Positions 1-12,469 are shown, counted from the first letter of the stretch. The stretch: 64,000 bases of DNA from Heterobilharzia americana (GCA_944470555.2 OX104130.1:43681491-43745490); one strand, 5' to 3'. Translations and numbers: made by a program. Notes: a model not told the origin generated them from the sequence alone.

Positions 1-1440
1 TGGATACCTCCTTCACAAGGCACCTGACGAACAAAAAGACATTTGAGATGGTCGATCTTTCGTCTCGGTTGTGGGACCATTTGGGACTAACCAGGAAGTG
101 AAAATTTGACAGTTTTGGGTCCCCACGCAGCCTTGAACTGACCCAGCGTCGGCTTCAGTGTTAACGAAGACGTTCGGCGAGTAGGGCAACCTGTTAGAGT
201 GATACAAAGAAGTTATGAATGAAGAACCAGTTAGTTGGATGCATGATTCAACGGAGCAGCCTACATTCATCACCAGGAGTGGTCCGATGTAATGTATTCC
301 ACATCGCACAGCCATAAACGTCAGAGCTCTGTCATATAATAATAATATCTATTCCTGAATATGCAGGCACACACCATTTTGAATAAGTTTATACACGAAT
401 TACATTCATCCTAATGGAAGGCAATCTGAATCCCTACCCGTTTTCATTAGAAGATATAAGTGCTGCACGTTTATACAGTGGAAAATCCCAACAGAATAAA
501 TGTGCAGAAAATTTACAAGTTGGACGAGTGGAAGTATTGTCTTCTCAATGCTAAAAAAAGCCAGGTTTGCATCTAGACATTACAGGTATTACCTGGAGAA
601 AAATAAAGCTTGAAGCTAATGCTTCCATTGTGACAGTTTGCGCATTTTGCTTGAGATAATGGTGAAAAGTTTATGAAGAAATGTATGCATGAATTGCTTA
701 CATATTGTACTTCTTTGATGTTTCCAGGACTGTATAATTCATGCATGTTAATACCATTCCACAACACAGATTCATAATCTTGATGTATATCATGACTGAA
801 AGCCAAATATATTCACTTTTCCAACTCCAGCATCCAGGAGCAATAGACTTGTCCGAATGTACCAAATGCACTTCCAGAACATCTCGTCCTTCGTTTTCAC
901 GGGTCGTGACAGCCTTGCATTTGGTAAGTGTTGGACTTTGCTGGTCACTTTTATAATAAGTAAATCCTAGATTTTGATAAATATGAAGTTTCAGTCCAGT
1001 GAACACTTTTATTTCTGCTTGCTGTAGTTAGGTATTCTGAACTTAGTTAAACTGGTTACCTTCCACGAATGGTAGTTCCAGCCATGGTCTGTTCCTTGAG
1101 TAATCAATCCGCGAAGGCAACAAGGCCGACATTTAGAACTGAATTACTTTTATACAACGGGAAAAACAGACAAAGCAGCAGGTGGAGAAGGCAAGAATTT
1201 CAACAAGGAGAGTGTTTTTTCCATGTTCTATGTTTCTCCCTACTTAACTTCCCTTGCTATGGCGCTCATTGTACGTCCTTTTTCTATAGAGTATTTAAAA
1301 ATATAAAGTTCATGCTGTCATGTGGTGTGGGGTTTCTGTTTTTGATTACCGTGTTGGGTGGGGCAGAATGTGCCGTTAGCTTAAGGTGGTAACTAACGCA
1401 AGTCTCCTCAACGCTTTGTATGAAAGGTCGTTGTGGGTGT
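1..1440. other. No gene recognised; decayed intergenic DNA
   Basis: Short open frames occur on both strands (for example 13-315 minus and 1069-1392 plus), but none shows a recognisable motif, splice signals or a family resemblance. The stretch borders a CR1-like fragment and may hold further decayed repeat. Confidence 0.4.
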
Positions 1441-1449
1441 GGTGGTCGT

Positions 1450-2960
1450 CTCATTATACATTGAGAGAGCCCTCATATACGAAATGTCGTGAAGGAGACT
1501 GTTGGTGCATTCGATTAGCCGGGAAAATCACCGGATGATAAGAAGCCAGCCAGTAACCGACCAAACTCAGGGTTGATTTAAAAGCCTTCACTCTAGCTGG
1601 AAGTCTGCTCCACAACTGAGGGAATTCGACAGTTAAGAAGTTTGCGCGCAAGCCAGACTTGAACGATTTCATTTTGACGCTATGGGTGTGGTTGCGCTGA
1701 CCACAACAACTGTTGTGTTCGATCTGAAACTCACCGCTGTCTTTAAGTGTGTTTATGTAACACATTAGAGAATAGTGTCAGGTTAATTTTGATTCGTCCC
1801 ATCCAAAGTGTTTCTAGACTTAGTGTTCTGCATCTGGAGCTGTAGTCCTGTTTGTAATCCGGGTCGCAATAATCTAGCTGCCAAACGCCCTCGGATACTC
1901 TCTGTCTTACGTTTGCCTTTTATGCGGATACCACTCAGTACAAATGGACAGTATTCTAGTAGTGGACGTATTCAAGTTTTATAGAGTAGCAACTTGACTT
2001 CTTTGAAGTGGAAGTTACGAACTATGCAACCCATCAGGATCCTAGATTTGCGAGTCTGTGGTGCTACCTGTTCAGAAAATGTGAGGTCCCTTGAATATCT
2101 TAGTCCAAGGTCACATACACCCGTAAGAACAGGAAGTTCCGTAGGCTGAAGATGTAGTTGGATGTCCACCGATGGAGCACCAAAACATATCCAGCCACAT
2201 CCGCCTACATTGATCCGTGGTTTCCAAGCAGTAGACCATGCGGATATTATATCGAGCTCTCCTTGTGTTAGGGCTTGGAAGTGAGACAAATCGTCATGGC
2301 TGAATGTGAATGCAACTTTTAGGTCATCAGCAAGCAAGAATAGCTTACCGTATGTAAAGCAGCTGCAGATGTCATTGGCGTATAAAGTAAAGAGAGGAGT
2401 ACCTAGCACACTGCCTTGAACAACATCAGAGGTGATTGGCCTAGGTTTTGAAGTGTGTGAATCTACCTTTACCACTTGAGTGCGATTGCTGAGGAAAGAC
2501 TTAATCCATCCCAATAGTGGATAGTCGATTCCCACAGTCATCAACTTACTTATTAACAACAAGTAATCGTCTCCGTCGAATGCCTCTGAGATGTGTAGAT
2601 AGAGTACAAGGACTGATTGGTGTCGGTCACGCATACTGGTTATGAAGTTAAAGAAGTCGAGATGGCAAGTTGTACAGGACCTCGATTTTAGGAACTCATA
2701 TTGACTCGATGTGATGATGTTGCCACTAAGCATGTGCTGAAGAAATCCTTCTTTGATAACTTTCTCCGTAATTCTAGAAACTGCAGGTGCAATATTTATT
2801 GGTCTGTAGTTACTGGCTGGTGTTTTTGAACCAGATTTATACCTAGGGAGGATGAAAGATGTTTTCTAGATATCAGGGTATGTGAAAGATTTCAAAGAGA
2901 GGGAAATATTCTGAGTAATAGTTATGGAATATAGGGCCACCAAACTTAAAGAAATGTGAT
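1450..2960 (-). mobile_element. CR1-like (SR1/SjR1-type) LINE fragment: reverse transcriptase through 3' end
   Basis: Minus-strand reading gives the order expected of a CR1-like reverse transcriptase. The finger region near 2.8 kb reads YRPINIAP. A weakened motif A (YLHISEAFD) follows, then motif B (VVQGSVLG followed by a YANDI-like stretch) and the catalytic box (LADDLKVAF, retaining the two aspartates). The thumb/connection and the typical 3' domain (RNHTHSVK, LRANFL, LWSRLPARV) lie at 1454-1765. The frame is open for 253 codons at 1972-2733 but shifted or stopped elsewhere, and no endonuclease domain is seen upstream. It is a dead, 5'-truncated copy. The clade comes from motif spacing and the C-terminal pattern; the subfamily name is not certain. 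Confidence 0.8.
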
Positions 2961-3039
2961 GATATTCCGTCTATGGCAGCTCTGCCGGAGCATTTTAGCG
3001 TCCTAATGGCTTCGTGATTATTAGAGTATGTGAATTCAA

Positions 3040-3845
3040 CCATACCTATTTAGATGAACTACCAGGTTGGTCCAAATGCTGATGCCTGGAAATCAACCTT
3101 AAGAAAAGCACGATTATGCATATTGGTCGTGGCAATTGTTTCCAGTGTCCCGTTGATGGTACACCACTACTTCAAGTCTTTCAACTAAAAGACTTGGGTG
3201 TCACCATGATACACTTTAAAAACCTCAGCAAACTGTAATGCAGCTGCGGCTAAAGGTTTTCACGTATTGTAGTCCTTCCAGAGAGCTTTCAAAAGTTTTG
3301 ATCAGAATATGTTCAGAATACTCCACCATACTTACGTCAGATCCCACTTGGAATACTGCTTTCAGGGGCCAGCCCATGTCCAAAAAAGGATGCTGACATA
3401 CTGGAGCGCGTTCAAAGGGTAGGCAGTAATCTTGTTGCAGGTTCTTCAAATCTGTCCTATGAGGGATGAATAGGTCAGCTAAACTCATTCTCACTGTCTT
3501 GCCGTGGGAAACGGGGTGATCTCACACCAGCACTTCGTATTCTTAATGATGAATTCGTTGCTTATATGTCCTCTCTTTTCCCCCTGCTAGGACTGACCAT
3601 CTCTGAGGGCATCACCAGGAAATTCGAAAATCGCGATTGAATCAACCCAGCGCAAATCTGCATTTCTCACATCGTGTCGTCAGTGACTCGAACGCCTTGC
3701 CTCAGCAGGTGGTATCGGCATTTTATGTCAACGCGTTCAAGGAAAAACTAGATCTTCACAGAGATATCTTCTGCAAGGATTAACACAGGCCAACTAGCCT
3801 ACCGTCCTTATGACAGAAAACTGAACCTGAATAAACGTTAAGAGA
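3040..3845 (+). mobile_element. CR1-like LINE 3' fragment, opposite orientation to its neighbours
   Basis: Plus-strand translation, with frame changes, gives the C-terminal third of a CR1-like ORF2: a KDLGV block near 3.19 kb, then RSHLEYC-like and KKDAD..LERVQR blocks near 3.35-3.42 kb, then RGDL, ILNDEF and a terminal FK.KLD.HRD-like block near 3.75 kb. Several in-frame stops and frameshifts are present. It differs from the flanking minus-strand fragments, which belong to a more divergent CR1-like subfamily. There is no reverse-transcriptase core, so it is a 5'-truncated dead copy. Confidence 0.75.
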
Positions 3846-4300
3846 CTTCACGAAGGTATCTTCATGTTTTGCCATAGGGACATTCATCGCAGGTTGCACG
3901 ATTGAGGAGTTGCTTGAAGACGGATGCAGTGAAATTTTAGGACATTATTGATGAACCATTCCTTATTTCAATCTAGTTTCAGGTTTCCAAGATTCGATTT
4001 ACAATAAGAATATGGAAAACAGGGCGGGGAAACAAGGCATGAGGAAATTATTTGCATGCGCATTTTAACTTGTCTACATGGAGTGTTATACTTATCATTA
4101 AATGCATGGTCCTAAGTTCTATGAGGCTATTCTGATTAAGAATATGTTATTCGCTGGGGTACATCTGAAGCTGTCTTCAGTAATGATGATAACAAGTGGG
4201 AGATATAGTTAAACAACTTAACGATCGAAGCAGCCCTGATTAATGTGATTTTTGCCACGGGATGCGATGGAAAGAGTGTATGGTTTTACCGGTCATGATA
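3846..4300. other. Spacer between LINE fragments
   Basis: No open frame or motif of note is seen between the two oppositely oriented CR1-like fragments. Confidence 0.4.
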
Positions 4301-4307
4301 CGACACC

Positions 4308-5660
4308 TCATGCACTTAAGGGGCTCATGATACTGGGCGTTGTGAGACGTAGCCATAATTCGCTCTGTATATCTGAAAGTTTACTGGAGGATAAGAACCT
4401 TTCTGGCATACTACTGAACTGGATAGTTGAGCTCGAAGCTGTGATATCAACAGGGTGATGGTTCCATATTTTCGAGTATTTAATAGAGAAGAAGTTAGCC
4501 CGGAGGGATGTTCCGAAATATTTCATTTCGACACTGTAGGCTTGGTTGCAAAGACTGTAGCAACCTTCAGGTGTGAAACGGACTTCCTCACTAGCTGTAA
4601 AGAATATTTTATTTAAAATCTTGAAGAAAAATATAGGGTTAGTCTTAAGACATCTCATCTGAAGTGACTACAGATTAAGGGACGTACACCGGGACCCAAA
4701 ATCCCGACAACGTTCTTAACCAAGTAGCCTGGAAATAAGGTACTCTGGACATCCCAGTCTCAATTTTGTCTTCTATACGAATGCCCTCTGAAATGAACGA
4801 ACAGTATTCTGCCGTGGGTTGAGTGCGTGTTTTGTATAGCAATAATTTGGCTTCATGGTTGTGAAAGTTAAGAGTTAGGTAGTCTGGTAGTATTCTGGAC
4901 TCACGAGCTTGTGCCGCAACGTGTTTAGAGAATGTGAGGTCATGAGAGTTAATGAACCCCAAGTCAGTGACACTATGGAGGCCAGGTAGCGTCGCTGTTT
5001 ACAGAGACAACTGTAGACGAATAGGAGATGCCCCAAAGCACATGCAACTACACTTATAGGGGTTAAACTGGAAGCTCCGAGCGATGGATGAGTGGTTACT
5101 AGGTCAAAACAAAACGGTATTTGCCAAGGTCACTAAGATAAAAGGTGGAAAGAGAAGGACTGAGTCCGCTTCCCTGAAGCACACCGGAAGTTATGGGCTT
5201 TGGTCCAGAAAGCCGAGATATGATTTTTGCAGCTCACAAATGCTTACAAAGAGAAGAGTTAGTCCAGCCTAATAAGGGTTTGACGAGTTTAAGGGCCTGT
5301 AGCTTTTGAATAAGTTGTGAATTATTGACGCAGTCTAATGCCTTACGTATATCAAAATGAAAAACAAGGACTCACATTGACTGCGGCTTGCAACTAGGAA
5401 GCTAAGGAAATTGAGGTGAAATATCATGCATGATCGTGATTTCAAGAACCTATGTTGACTAGGTATGGTGACATCATTGTTGAGGATGTGTTGAAGAACA
5501 TCTTCAACTGGTTTCTCCTTAATTCTAGACAAAACTGGCGTTATGGTTATAGGTCTGTAGCTATTGACTTCAGTTTTGAAACTAGCTTTGCTTCCAGGTA
5601 TTATGAAGGACACTGCATAATCCGACCGGATGAACTGGGAATCAAACACCCTTTGTGAGT
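4308..5660 (-). mobile_element. CR1-like LINE fragment with internal loss
   Basis: Three minus-strand pieces are in order. 5335-5649 holds the reverse-transcriptase finger region (SYRPITITPVLSRI, then FLKSRSCM). 4675-4962 holds the connection block (LTFSKHVAAQARESRIL, then EAKLLLYKTRTQP). 4308-4658 holds the 3' domain (SLRANFF, KIWNHHP). Its blocks match the copies at 1.45-2.96 kb and 5.77-7.1 kb in order and kind, so the three are related insertions or duplicates. Motifs A, B and the catalytic aspartates are missing or unreadable, so the copy is inactive. Confidence 0.7.
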
Positions 5661-5767
5661 CCCTTGATATAAAATTTACTTGAGATTTATGATAGCCTCA
5701 TTTAAGACTTTTGTGGGTCCTGGTGTGCTTTCATTCGTCCAGATAGTATGGGTAGTGGCTAGGCGAG

Positions 5768-7110
5768 TTATAGACTCATCATCTTTAGGGAGCTTGTCAA
5801 GTGAGGAGCAAAAGAACCCGTAGCAAGTATTTCCTCAGGAAGTCTATTCCGGATGTGAGAAAACTTATTGGAAAGGAAATTACCCCGCAATTTGCCTTTA
5901 CAACACTCCTTTTCAGCTGACGGATTGTGGTTACGTATATAATGAGCGGATGTTACAACTGTTATTACTTCTGGATCACATGGGTGCACTTGGTTACGGA
6001 GTAATTTATGATAAAACATAAGACTTATTCCAGGTCACCTGTCGCAGTGAGGTTCTAGTCCTATCATGTTGCATCTGGAGACGTAATCTAGGCTGCAGTA
6101 GGTTCCCAGTGCTCCTGATGTAAAGTGGCGTTGTACCCCTTTGATTTTTAATTTGTCATCTGTTCGAAAGCCACCTATGACAAACGGGCAGTATTCTAGA
6201 ATTGGACGGATGAATACTTCGTAGAGTAGTACCCCTGATTCAGTACTACGATAGTTGCGAATGATGCACCCAAGGAGTCTACTTGACTCATATGTGATAC
6301 AAGCTGTTTGTTCAGAGAGCGCTAAGTCACTGGAATATCCGAGACCAAGATTTAGCACAGAAGAACGTCTGTGTAGCTTTTTTCTACATACCTCGAGAGG
6401 TGTCTAGGTTATCGGCGCCTATACTGAGCAGCCTACATCTGTCGACGTTGAACATGAGATGAGACTCGTCACACCGTTTAGCAACTTCACCTAATTCATG
6501 TTGAGCAATAGATCGGGTATCTCTTAGTTTATACGTGGAAGATGGGTATACAGCCCTTAGACCATCAGCGTGCAGAAATGTTTCCCTTGCAATAAAACAC
6601 TCGCACACACCATTTATATAAGTCGTGAACAACAAAGTCCCAACGACACTATCCCGTATTGCTCCACTAGTTATGAGCCTAGGTTAGGACTGGATAGAAC
6701 GTATTTCAACGATCTGACTGCGGCCACTAGGAAATGATTTAGCTAACGGAGTGGTGGGTCATGAATGCCAATCGACCGTAGCTTGTCAAAATATATACCA
6801 CGTGGCACTTTGTCAAATTACTTTGATAAATCAAGATATAGAACGATGACAAATTTACGTCCCTCGCTGCTACCAGTGACAGGGTTAAAGAAAACGAAAT
6901 ACCAAGTAACAAAAGATATGTTTTTAATGAAACTGTACTGAGACTTTGCAATTAGGTTTTTTCTAACTAAGTAGTCAGAGATGCTCCTCTCAGTCACTTT
7001 TTCCACAATCTGAAAGACGACTGGAGTTATGTTGATAAGTCTGTAGTTGCTAGCATTCGTTTTGTCACCGGACTTGTTGCGAGGAACTGTGAAGCTAGTT
7101 TTTCACTGGC
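5768..7110 (-). mobile_element. CR1-like LINE fragment (reverse transcriptase to 3' end)
   Basis: On the minus strand, the region near 7.0-7.1 kb gives VPRNKSGDKTNASNYRLINITP, the entry to the reverse transcriptase written here with its frame as seen. 6818-7006 gives the next block, ending VLYLDLSK, a motif-A-like end. 6384-6635 gives LFTTYING and LHADGLRAVYP, a decayed catalytic box in which the usual double aspartate reads ADG. 6035-6358 gives LALSEQTA and EYCPFVIGG. 5768-6019 gives the 3' domain (LRGNFLSNKFSHIRNRLP). Frames change between blocks. The open frame 7356-7565 (minus) may be its upstream linker, but that is a guess. Confidence 0.72.
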
Positions 7111-7759
7111 TGGGATATTACCGGCTTTCCATCACTAGTGTGAATATCTTAAGCAAGAACAGTGGCATATCATCACCACTATTTCCGATGACCATTGGGC
7201 TTAGGCTGTCTGTCCTTGTACCTGTTGATAGCCCCAGGCTTTTGATGGCTCCTGTGATCATTTTGACAGTGAACTTTACCGTAAATGCTAACTTGTAGCA
7301 GTTGGAGTAAAGCTATAGGGGTTAAAGTACTGGGATCAAATTTGCAAATGATTCCTTACAGTTCGCTAATCCTAAGGGGATCATTATATGCAATTCCATC
7401 CATCGGTGGCTGCAAACGTTTATTCAAAAGATATATCAACCTGTGTATTTTGAAACCTTTCTTGAGAGCAACGATCTCTTCGTTTACTGCTTGCTTCGCA
7501 CTTAGTGTCTCAATAGATTCATAGATCTCATAAATTGCGTGCAGTGACAAGAAGCCCTTCGGCAAGCGGTATCGTGATGGTAGTCTCCTAAGTTTATTGC
7601 GGAATATTCTTGGGATATATGAGTCTTGCCGCTTATACTGCGCGCGGTAGGTTTGAAATTGTGTTACGTCATAACATGATTTCGTAACTGCATCATAACT
7701 TTTTTATTAACGCCCCGTAAGGCCAGTTCAGTTTTCAAACGGATAATCACACATCAGGT
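7111..7759. other. No gene recognised between LINE fragments
   Basis: A 69-codon open frame at 7356-7565 (minus) resembles nothing recognised. It may be a CR1-like linker upstream of the reverse transcriptase described just before it. Confidence 0.3.
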
Positions 7760-8299
7760 ATGCAAGTAGATATGGTTAATAAATGTAAAACTGCACGGGC
7801 GCAATTATTAGTGGAACAGCCATTTGGTGCGCCAGCGCATCAAAAGTACCCAAATGTCGGTAGCACCAAAAGCAGCCTCCCTTGCAACGGCATAAATAAG
7901 TCAGCTTATGCTCCACTTACGCCTAGGGGAAAGGGCACTATTTTGGATAAGCCAGCCAATGTTAGCAACAAAAGAAGCAACTCTGCAGGTCCAACATGCA
8001 CTTTGACCGCAACAACAAATGTTGCGACAGATGTGAAGCTTAGTGGGGGCTCCATGTCTCTTGTAAGACTAGCTGGATTTCAGCCACCAGGGGTCCTGAA
8101 ACTGGTCTTCACAAACGGAACCACACCCACAAAACTCCAATTAGGTACACAATTCTCAAGTAGCCATCGCAAAATACCATACAGATACTTCAAGAGATTT
8201 AGCGCAAACCTAACCCAAAAGACGAGAAAGGTTCATCCTGGAAACTACAGGTGCCCTAAATGGAACGAACTACAATTATTTCTGCGCTGTCTAGGTTGA
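7760..8299 (+). other. Unrecognised 179-codon open frame, possibly retroelement-derived
   Basis: This is the longest open frame in the left part that is not reverse transcriptase. It is rich in Ser, Thr, Lys and Pro, with no cysteine clusters, hydrophobic segment or signal peptide. A basic, low-complexity protein between CR1-like pieces would suit a retroelement ORF1 or linker, but no motif proves this. Neither splice sites nor a plausible promoter was identified. It could also be a chance frame. Confidence 0.25.
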
Positions 8300-9435
8300 G
8301 GCCCCTACTTTATCGGCGGCCCAACGAAAGAACACAGTAAATTAACTGGTGGTCCACGGAGACTGGATACTTTCATGTTGGCGGGTGCCCATATCGGGTA
8401 TGGAAGCATAAAAAGACGGGAGTATTGGGAAGCTATTTCCTTCCAAGACGGGATTCGTAAGCACTGCTCACCTGCATACATTTAAGGAATTAGGCCCATA
8501 ACTCTCAGATCTCATGGAATGCATTTTATAGTTCAGCCAGTGAGTTGGAATACGGCGGTCCACGATGGCAGTGTAGCGTGACAACGATGAAATTCGACTG
8601 GTGGCTGTTTGCACCCAGACCCGACTTAGCTGATCTCACAGTTCGCGGCTTCGCATTAGAACTGCTGGAGATCTGTTTTGAAGCATCCCACTGATGAGCG
8701 GTTTTTAGGTCCTCAGGGAGTACTAAAACTGCTACCAGTTCCTGATTTGTACTACGTATAATTCAAATAAGGGTGTCTTGGCATGGTCAACGGCCTCGCC
8801 TGGTAAGTGGAAAAGAGTCGATCGTGAGCGAAGTCTCACACCTCACATGTACCACGAACACGGAAGCTAAATGACTCACATTTCAAAACTTATTCAACCA
8901 ATGATTTTAGTGGTGAACTGCTTATGTCTACTCTATCTTATACTCACTTCTGCAAGAATGTAGACGAAAAATATGCAACAGATCATTCAGCCGAAATTTT
9001 GTTTTGAGAAACCGGAAAATGAAAGTGGATTTAGTACTATTTGGTCCCTTATACACGCGGTAGATCTAATTACAAAAAATGGCAGCCAAAGCGAAAGCCG
9101 CCTCACTCTTTTTGCGTGGATATCTGAGTGCTTTCTATCAAAAACTGTTTCAAATCGTGCGTGTGGCGACATCTGGAAGTCTTCAGAACGGTGGCACAGC
9201 ACAAACTGGAGACGGACTTCAATCTTCTTAAAAAAAATACAAATATCTGCAACCAAATCGTCTGTTGGATTTAAAGATAAGGCATGTGTGACAGGCTAAG
9301 ATGCCTGATTCTATTCACTTAGTGCTATGGCAGAAAGTTAACTGACCTTATTTCGGCCTGCAGAATCATCAAGCAGGCAAGTTACACAAACAAATTAACC
9401 GCAGTTGCAACATGGTGGCCACCACGAGGGAACTT
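8300..9435. other. No gene recognised
   Basis: The open frame at 8973-9299 (plus) shows no recognised motif. A CTGATGAG string near 8690 was examined as a possible hammerhead core and rejected. The stretch precedes a CR1-like 3' end on the same strand and may be the body of that decayed element. Confidence 0.3.
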
Positions 9436-9439
9436 CCAT

Positions 9440-9612
9440 CAGAGCAGCACATCAGACAGCCAACACCAGGTTCGATTCAAAATTTCTTTCTCAAGAGTAT
9501 ATGCTTTATGGAATGCTCTACATCGAGATGTGATCGCGTCTCTCTCGGTAGACTCATTCAAAAGAGGGTTGGACAGTTATTTTGATTTACAGAGCTTGCC
9601 AGCGATATAGGA
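9440..9612 (+). mobile_element. CR1-like LINE 3' terminal fragment
   Basis: Plus-strand translation reads RFKISFSRVYALWNALHRDV, then SVDSFKRGLDSYF before a stop. This is the conserved end of CR1-like ORF2 (an LWN.LP..V..., SF...LD pattern). Only this end is recognisable, so the copy is decayed or truncated. Confidence 0.65.
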
Positions 9613-10036
9613 AGTTACTGATCCCAATCACTTACTACTAGCCTCTTCCTGAAAGCCACGCACCATCGGTTTGTTTTCGCGACGCTGTCATTAACTTCTA
9701 GTTTTTCCGTAGTAACCAGACTCGTACTATCTACTTTTATCCTTCGAGAGCCCCTTTTATAATTTCCTTAACTGTCCAGCTGTTCCTGTTCTGGCGTATA
9801 TGCAGACAGTAGTCATAAAGGGCCTCTGTTCGCCCTAGCAACCGGTAGCTTCTTAACTAGTTTGGTCTACAGGATGCAAATACCAATCGGCAAAAACATT
9901 CGTCACACCAGGTCTTAAAGCAAGTAAGCAGAAGAGATTTCCCTGACCACGACAGGAACAGACCTTACGAAGAGCATACCCCAAAAACTAGTAGGGAGAA
10001 ATCAAAAACCGTCGGTTTCTGCCCTTTTGATTTTGT

Positions 10037-10420
10037 ATGTCGTTCGCAGACTTTTACGCTCGCGGAAAACACTTAAAGACATTTGGTACACCAAAAACCT
10101 GGAACCGTCCCAGAAGGCCCAGAAGCGAGAGCGAAGAAGTTAGTTGGTTTACAAAAGCTGTCGCTGAGTATAAAAATCCTGAACACCTCTGGACATCCAC
10201 TCTATCACTTACTGAATCTTAGTTGCAGCACCAGTCCTAGAGGACGGATACAGAAACTAAGCCTACAACATTTTGGGTTAGATATCAGACACAACTTCCA
10301 TTCCCTAAGAGTTGATCAGTCTTGGAATACTATTCCTGAAGAAGTGATCAAGGCCACTTAATCTGAATCGTTTAAAAGTCAGCTTTATACTTACTTAAGA
10401 CGTAGCTGAGATGGTCTCAG
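10037..10420 (+). mobile_element. CR1-like LINE 3' terminal fragment
   Basis: A second plus-strand CR1-like end. A DFYARGKHLKTFG-like block in one frame is followed in another by SLQHFGLDIRHNFHSLRVDQ, WNTIPEEVIKA, a stop, and SESFKSQL. The frame change and stop show decay. It lies about 220 bp upstream of the UQCRQ gene, in the same orientation. Confidence 0.6.
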
Positions 10421-10639
10421 AACCCATTGAGTTTCAAAATTTTAATTGGCACCTTTTGTCCTTTGATTACCTATACACAATTTAACAATTGCAAGAAGTA
10501 GTGATTTATGGGTTCTAAACGTGTAAGCCATCCAATGAAAGCTTCTTTTATTCGTTCAACAAATATTTAAAACATATGGTTGATTGGATATTGTATGTAG
10601 GGAAGAAAAGGCGGCAAAACTATTTTGTTGGGAGTATAG

Positions 10640-10997
10640 ATGAAGTTCGGCAACCTACATTATCGTCGTGGTGTTATTACTTATAGCTTGTCGCCGTATG
10701 AACAAAAAGCCTTCGCTGGGGCTTTTTCAAAGGGGTTCCCTAACCTTATGCGGAGATTTCAAGAGAAAGTATTTGTTATCGGCACTCGTAAGATGTACCT
10801 TTGACAATAATGTTGTAGCATTTGTACTCGGCTATATGTTAATTGCATGGGCTGTCGCCAAGACGAAAGCTCGAGGCGCAAAGGTGCTCACTGATGAAGA
10901 AAATTTAAACTACCTACATGTAGATTTGTATTCTGTCCCAACCTTGGTTGCGACTTGTAGAATAAATTTGTTCGCATTAACATCTACACAGTTTTAA
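10640..10997 (+). CDS. UQCRQ: Cytochrome b-c1 complex subunit 8 (ubiquinone-binding QP-C)
   Basis: A small single-span membrane subunit of mitochondrial respiratory complex III in the inner membrane. Exon 1 (10640-10787) begins MKFGNLHYRRGVITYSLSPY and continues EQKAF, KGFPNLMRR, which is the hallmark FGNL...VI.YSLSP.EQ...KG.PN..RR pattern of the family. A 31-nt intron (10788-10818) follows, then exon 2 (10819-10997) with a hydrophobic segment (FVLGYMLIAWAV) at residues 51-62 and a charged tail (KTKARGAKVLTDEEN). The splice keeps the frame (49 codons plus 1 nt, then 2 nt). The family is about 80 residues long, and this frame reaches that near DEENLN but runs on to 108 codons. The last 28 may be a lost stop, an unrecognised last intron (a GTAGAT follows CTACAT), or a real extension. 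No frameshift is seen in the conserved part. Intact gene versus recent duplicate cannot be settled here. Confidence 0.85.
10788..10818 (+). other. 31-nt micro-intron of UQCRQ
   Basis: It starts GTAAGA and ends TTGTAG. Removing it joins ...VIGT to PFVLGYML in frame, matching the family. Reading through it gives a stop three codons later. Introns this small are characteristic of schistosome genes. Confidence 0.85.
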
Positions 10998-12468
10998 CAC
11001 TACTTATAGATGATTTTTATCTCAGTACTTTGGGCGATCTTTCGCGGTTAGAAAGGCGTATGGCCTCCAAGTTTCCGGACTAGATTTCATGTTTTATGTT
11101 GTACAACCGGCACTCATATTTCTGTTTCCCTGGTTTCTAGCAATTTGCAAGACATTTGTACGGTTAGCTGTAGGTACTGTTAAATTATTTTATCAGGCAG
11201 TCCGCAGCTTTTGTTTGCACTCAATGCTTCGCATCAAACCCACGTGGGATGCAAACTGAAGTATTGGTTTGGAAAAGCGGAAATTGTCTCGCCAAAACGA
11301 CACAGTTTCTGATCTGAGCCGTGTACGCTACTTGGTTTTGGTCCCCGGAATAACATGAGTCTATGGCGTACGACCGTCAAAGATACAACTGAAGATTAGT
11401 CACAATGTCGCAGACGTATTCACTCTCTGACATCTTTGAAAGTGTAAACATTTTCACTAATCCTCATATTCCGAAATTCCCTCTCCTTCCACACACATTT
11501 CTGTTTATTTCGACATCATATTTCTATGCACTTCCTCTTTGCATACTGCTTTTCAGTTATGAAAAGTGAACTGATGCACTTTTGTGCAAATTCCTATATC
11601 AGGTTTGTTTCTCTATCTAAGAAATTGACTCAGTTCAGTGATTCTTAGTCTTTCAAGCATTAGTGACTGAAGCCATATTGACTTGAAGCATAGTCGTTTT
11701 TGCATTAGTTTGCATGAAGTAATCCAAGCTGTCCGTCTGTAGCGTCATCTGGTTTGTGTAATGCAGAGTATCGGGTTTCTGCCTGTTAGGACCGCGTTCT
11801 CGTCCCCTGGACCGTCGGTGGTTTACGTCGCGTTTTCAATATGGTGTATATCCATCATACTTTCTGTTTACTGTTTTTGAAAAACAATGTTTTTGGTTCA
11901 GACTGGATTTAGAACAAAGACTGAAGTACGTTATCTTTTCCAGGGTGTGTCGTCGTTTCGATAGTGGTTTGCTTTTCACTGGAACTTAACCTAGAATATA
12001 GTGGGTGCCATATATGCACATTGGTTTTTTCTGAATATTTGACCTAGGATGCGAACGAAGGCAATCTGAAAAAGTTTTTGCTTAATGGGCAGTCGTTGAT
12101 ATTTTGCGGTGCTTTTAGTGTTCCGAAAACTTAAAGTAGTAAATTTCAGGAAATATTTCAGTGAGCGTGGCTTGGATTTAGTCTGGAAGTTACAGAACGT
12201 AACACTTCCCCATGTCGGTGCATTAAGTACTGTCGGTTAAGCAATGGGTATGTTAGCATTGTGGTTTCGAAGTGATGAAATAACCTGAGTTTATTCAAAA
12301 AGTGAATTATTGGAAGCATGTGCAAATAGTTGTCACTTTCAGTTTATGTACACTGGGATAAGCTTTTGAGGTCTACATTTCACTATTAAATGCTTGTTTA
12401 TCTCTAATCTTCGGACTCAAACTAATATTCGCCTTTCAGATACCAGGATAGTCAAATATGTCCTTATG

Positions 12469-12469
<1 letters not shown>
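10998..12469. other. No gene recognised downstream of UQCRQ
   Basis: No open frame with a recognisable product is present. In Schistosoma mansoni the UQCRQ-type gene is reported to lie directly upstream of enolase in a trans-spliced polycistronic unit, so enolase was looked for by eye and not found. Confidence 0.5.

Noticed and set aside
8685..8740. CTGATGAG string as a hammerhead core
   Set aside because: No GAAA follows at the right distance and no stem II pairing is seen.
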